24,805 nucleotides of DNA, taken from the NCBI GenBank assembly GCA_002455955.1, contig DKLZ01000059.1, positions 1 to 24,805 on the forward strand, read 5' to 3'. The position numbers and the translations under genes were made by a program. The notes under the pieces are model-generated. The model did no database searches. It had not been told where the DNA came from and saw only the letters and a program-made list of their open reading frames with translations. This DNA is from Dehalococcoidia bacterium UBA6627. Its GTDB lineage: Bacteria > Chloroflexota > Dehalococcoidia > UBA2979. The number at the start of each line of letters is the position of its first letter. Within the stretch, counting starts at the first letter, position 1. Below, in pieces: positions 22,467-24,805 of the stretch.

Positions 22467-23831
22467 TTAGCCTGCAGCTCCTGTCCGATAATCAGGCGCT
22501 GTGATCTGATAAACCGTCGATGTTTGAAGATCGGCTAAACGCGAGGCGATCCGCGGCTGCATCTCTTTCAATTCACAATTAGTCGTAACGATAGTAGCGA
22601 GCCTGCGCAGATGTCGATGGTTGAGCAATTGATACAATTTCTCTTCAGCCCAAGCGCTGTTCTGATGTGCTCCCAGATCATCGAGAACTAAAACTTCAAC
22701 TTCCAATAACCGTCCGAAACGGTAATCAAACCGCTCATCCGCATTCGGCGAGAATGTCGCACGTAATTCGTCAAGCAAGTCGGGAACATTAGCGAACGCG
22801 ACCGCATCACCTTCCTTCAAGCGCTCAGCAGCAATTCCTGCTGCAAGATGCGTCTTTCCACAACCATTCTTCCCAAGGTAGACAAGCCAACCATCAGGTG
22901 CGCTCGACCACTGCTTCGCGAGGTGAAAGGCACTCTCGAGATTGCGTCGCGGATCGCCTCGCAAGCCGTGCCCTGCCGGATCGAAACGATCCAATGCAAA
23001 GCTAGTAAGTTGCTCGTGGCCCATTGCACCCACATTGAAAAATCGAGGCTTCGCCTCTGTACCGAGCTCGATCTGCTGTGTGACGCTTGGATCAGTCAAA
23101 CGGCTAGTCAGGCGTGCCTCCGTTTCCAACGACAAGCTTAGGTTAGTAAAAACAGTAGGCAGCAAGGCATCGAAGCGATAAGCGATGACTTGCAGAAATT
23201 TCTCACTCGCCCAGGCTGTTTTCGCGTAGGCATCGAGATCATCAAGGATCAGCAATGGAGCTCTGCGTAGCTGCTCCAAGATTCGATCGTACCCCTCTTC
23301 CGAACCTTCGGCGTAACCGGCACGGAGGGCATCAAGTAAATCAGCAACAGGAAAAAATAATGCAGGAGCGCCACGTTGGATCGCTCGATTCGCAATCGCA
23401 GCCGCAAGATGCGTTTTACCTCGACCATGAGGGCCTGTAAGCAAAAGCCAACCTTCGGGCTTCTCAGCATACTGTTCGGCGATTGCGACTGCTTCTGCGT
23501 AATGCTCACGTTCGTTTGATTCCTCGGCCCTGCCAGAACAATCGATAACTTCGAAGGTCATCCGCGACAAAGGACCTAAACGTGAGTAGCGTAACAACCT
23601 CTGTTCACGCTCTTCTGGCGCTTCTTCCAATGCGCATCGACATAGCACCGGCTTGCCGAAACTTGGTTCGCGCACGTCTGTTGTAGTTCGAACAAACCGC
23701 GCACCATCGCAGATTTCGCATACGTCATCTGCTACCGAACGCAAGGCTTCCGAACTCTCCTCGATGCTATTCGCGTCGATAGACATGGCTGTACGGATCG
23801 GTGGCTCGAGCATTTCCCCGAGTTGCTTCAT
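22467..23831 (-). CDS. DnaC/DnaI-like helicase loader with two tandem AAA+ domains
   Basis: A 454-residue ATPase. The N-terminus has C38-x2-C41 and C64-x-C66, like the zinc domain of DnaI/DnaC-type loaders. Two complete ATPase repeats follow. Repeat 1: GPHGRGKT (133-140), LLILDD (193-198), sensor TVFTN (to 230), R240-x3-R244. Repeat 2: GKNGCGKT (320-327), VLVLDD (380-385), TTN (416-418), R427-x3-R431. Matching segments such as DLLDALRAGY/DLLDELRATF and WASEKFLQ/WAEEKLYQ show internal duplication. DnaC and DnaI normally have one ATPase domain. The start with AAGGA seven bases upstream overlaps the dnaD-like gene by about 65 bases; later ATGs are possible. The neighbours are dnaB and dnaD. Confidence 0.93.
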   Translation of the reverse strand: MKQLGEMLEPPIRTAMSIDANSIEESSEALRSVADDVCEICDGARFVRTTTDVREPSFGKPVLCRCALEEAPEEREQRLLRYSRLGPLSRMTFEVIDCSGRAEESNEREHYAEAVAIAEQYAEKPEGWLLLTGPHGRGKTHLAAAIANRAIQRGAPALFFPVADLLDALRAGYAEGSEEGYDRILEQLRRAPLLILDDLDAYAKTAWASEKFLQVIAYRFDALLPTVFTNLSLSLETEARLTSRLTDPSVTQQIELGTEAKPRFFNVGAMGHEQLTSFALDRFDPAGHGLRGDPRRNLESAFHLAKQWSSAPDGWLVYLGKNGCGKTHLAAGIAAERLKEGDAVAFANVPDLLDELRATFSPNADERFDYRFGRLLEVEVLVLDDLGAHQNSAWAEEKLYQLLNHRHLRRLATIVTTNCELKEMQPRIASRLADLQTSTVYQITAPDYRTGAAG

Positions 23832-24519
23832 TCTCACGTCCTTCGCTCTCCCAGCGTCGAAGTATCGCCTCGGCATAACGCCAAGAACGAGCATTATTAG
23901 TAGCAGCGAGTTGTAATGCTTCGATCACCCAATCGGTTGGGTAGTGAGCTTCAGCATCCGAAAGCTGTGAGGCAATTGCTGGAGTCAAGGTTCCAACTTC
24001 TTGCTCATACACCTTTGCCGGAGAAGTAGGCTCTATCGGCAAACGCTCATTGATCGCACGACGACCATCTGCCAACGATTGAGCACCGCTTCGGATACGC
24101 TCTCTTAGCCTTCGGCCACCCTCGTTGTTAACAAAATAAAGGACATCGTCGTCGTCAAGCAGACAATCGATTAATGTCCCTCGCGCCACTGTTAACTGAA
24201 GAGCATCTGAAAGCACCTGAACCCCGCCACAGTGTGCGAGGCCTCGATTCAATATCGAATCATTTACAAGTTCACTGCGTCTTACTGTGCGAAGTGCGCC
24301 ACGCAAGCGTCCGATCGCGTAGAGCACATGTAGTGTGACCCGCAACTCCGCCTCATTTCCAATATCCGGAAGTACCTCAGCAAACAAATCCACGGGTAAC
24401 GTAATCGGCCTTGTCCCAGTTCGAAATCCATTAAACGATGGCCGCCCCGGAATTATTGGGTGTGCATCACTGCGTTGATCGCCAGATGGTGCCGGAGGCG
24501 AATGGAATATGTCGGACAT
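23767..24519 (-). CDS. dnaD: DnaD domain-containing replication protein
   Basis: A 250-residue protein with a winged-helix-like N-terminal half (about 38-140; PITLPVDLFAEVLPDI, ELRVTLHVLYAIGRLRG, RTVRRSELVNDSIL) and a clear DnaD/DnaB2 (DDBH2) domain at 170-228: VYEQEVGTLTP, YPTDW (193-197), NNARSWRYAEAILRRWESEG. In Bacillus, DnaD helps recruit the DnaI-DnaC helicase complex to oriC and restart sites. Here it lies between dnaB and a DnaI-like loader. Its ATG overlaps the dnaB stop by one base (TGATG); its 3' end overlaps the loader gene. DnaD proteins are mostly known from Firmicutes, so its presence here helps to describe the lineage. Confidence 0.92.
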   Translation of the reverse strand: MSDIFHSPPAPSGDQRSDAHPIIPGRPSFNGFRTGTRPITLPVDLFAEVLPDIGNEAELRVTLHVLYAIGRLRGALRTVRRSELVNDSILNRGLAHCGGVQVLSDALQLTVARGTLIDCLLDDDDVLYFVNNEGGRRLRERIRSGAQSLADGRRAINERLPIEPTSPAKVYEQEVGTLTPAIASQLSDAEAHYPTDWVIEALQLAATNNARSWRYAEAILRRWESEGRENEATRGNARATDPYSHVYRRE

Positions 24520-24805
24520 CAGTTCAATAGATCCCCGCTACTGTAATTACCGTGTCCATTTGATAATGGCTCGGGACGCAAAAGCAGGTCCTGAAAGCTC
24601 GCCAACTCAGGATTCCAACGTACTGAAACCACTCCCGTCGGACCATTACGGTGCTTAGCGAGGAGAATCTGCGCCAGACCCGTAGGATGCGAACCGCCTG
24701 GCTCACTCGGATTTTGCTCCTGCCAATCGTCTGCCTGTGTGTACATATCTTCTCGATAGATAAACATCACGATGTCTGCATCCTGCTCAATCGATCCGGA
24801 TTCTC
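24519..24805 (-). CDS. dnaB: Replicative DNA helicase DnaB (C-terminal part, gene continues past window edge)
   Basis: Only the last 94-95 residues are inside the window. Reading in from the edge they give ESGSIEQDADIVMFIYRED, then QILLAKHRNGPTGVV and NPELASFQDL, the conserved end of the RecA-like motor domain of DnaB (DnaC in Bacillus). The chain ends with about 18 residues after the core. It is the 5'-most gene of the visible replication cassette, and its stop overlaps the dnaD-like start. The remaining N-terminal part lies beyond 24805. Confidence 0.95.
   Translation of the reverse strand, partial: ESGSIEQDADIVMFIYREDMYTQADDWQEQNPSEPGGSHPTGLAQILLAKHRNGPTGVVSVRWNPELASFQDLLLRPEPLSNGHGNYSSGDLLN

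Overview
The window looks like a chromosomal core region of a bacterium, most likely a member of the Chloroflexota. This placement is inference. It rests on the str/S10 gene order, an rpsF-ssb-rpsR cluster, a DnaD-type replication protein beside a DnaI-like loader, a MoaD-MoaE fusion and many GTG starts; no marker was compared with a database. I see no mobile element, CRISPR array, tRNA or rRNA gene.

Region 1 (1-9113, minus strand) is a merged str/S10 ribosomal operon. In transcription order it reads rpsL, rpsG, fusA, rpsJ, rplC, rplD, rplW, rplB, rpsS, rplV, rpsC, rplP, rpmC, rpsQ and rplN, the last cut by the window edge. A good sigma-70 type promoter lies at 9086-9113. No tuf gene lies between fusA and rpsJ. 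S17 and L3 carry long acidic C-terminal tails.

Region 2 (9148-11196, minus) is a two-gene unit: a MshA/BshA-like GT4 glycosyltransferase and a LmbE/PIG-L zinc deacetylase. This is the gene pairing used for the sugar part of low-molecular-weight thiols, but no cysteine ligase is present here.

Region 3 (11363-17462, minus) reads rpsF, ssb, rpsR, a membrane-anchored parvulin-like protein, hom, a coiled-coil protein and thrC. The last three genes are joined by 4-nt ATGA overlaps. A promoter and a strong hairpin precede rpsF, which looks like a ribosomal-protein autoregulatory leader. S6 also has an acidic tail.

Region 4 (17520-20066, minus) holds glyA and an unrecognised 375-residue protein. 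Region 5 (20285-22380, plus) holds an MFS transporter and a fused molybdopterin synthase (MoaD-MoaE).

Region 6 (22467-24805, minus) is a replication cassette: the 3' end of dnaB, a DnaD-domain protein, and a DnaC/DnaI-like helicase loader. The loader contains two complete AAA+ ATPase repeats in one chain, and it is the most unusual object in the window. Its neighbours suggest the three products load the replicative helicase together.
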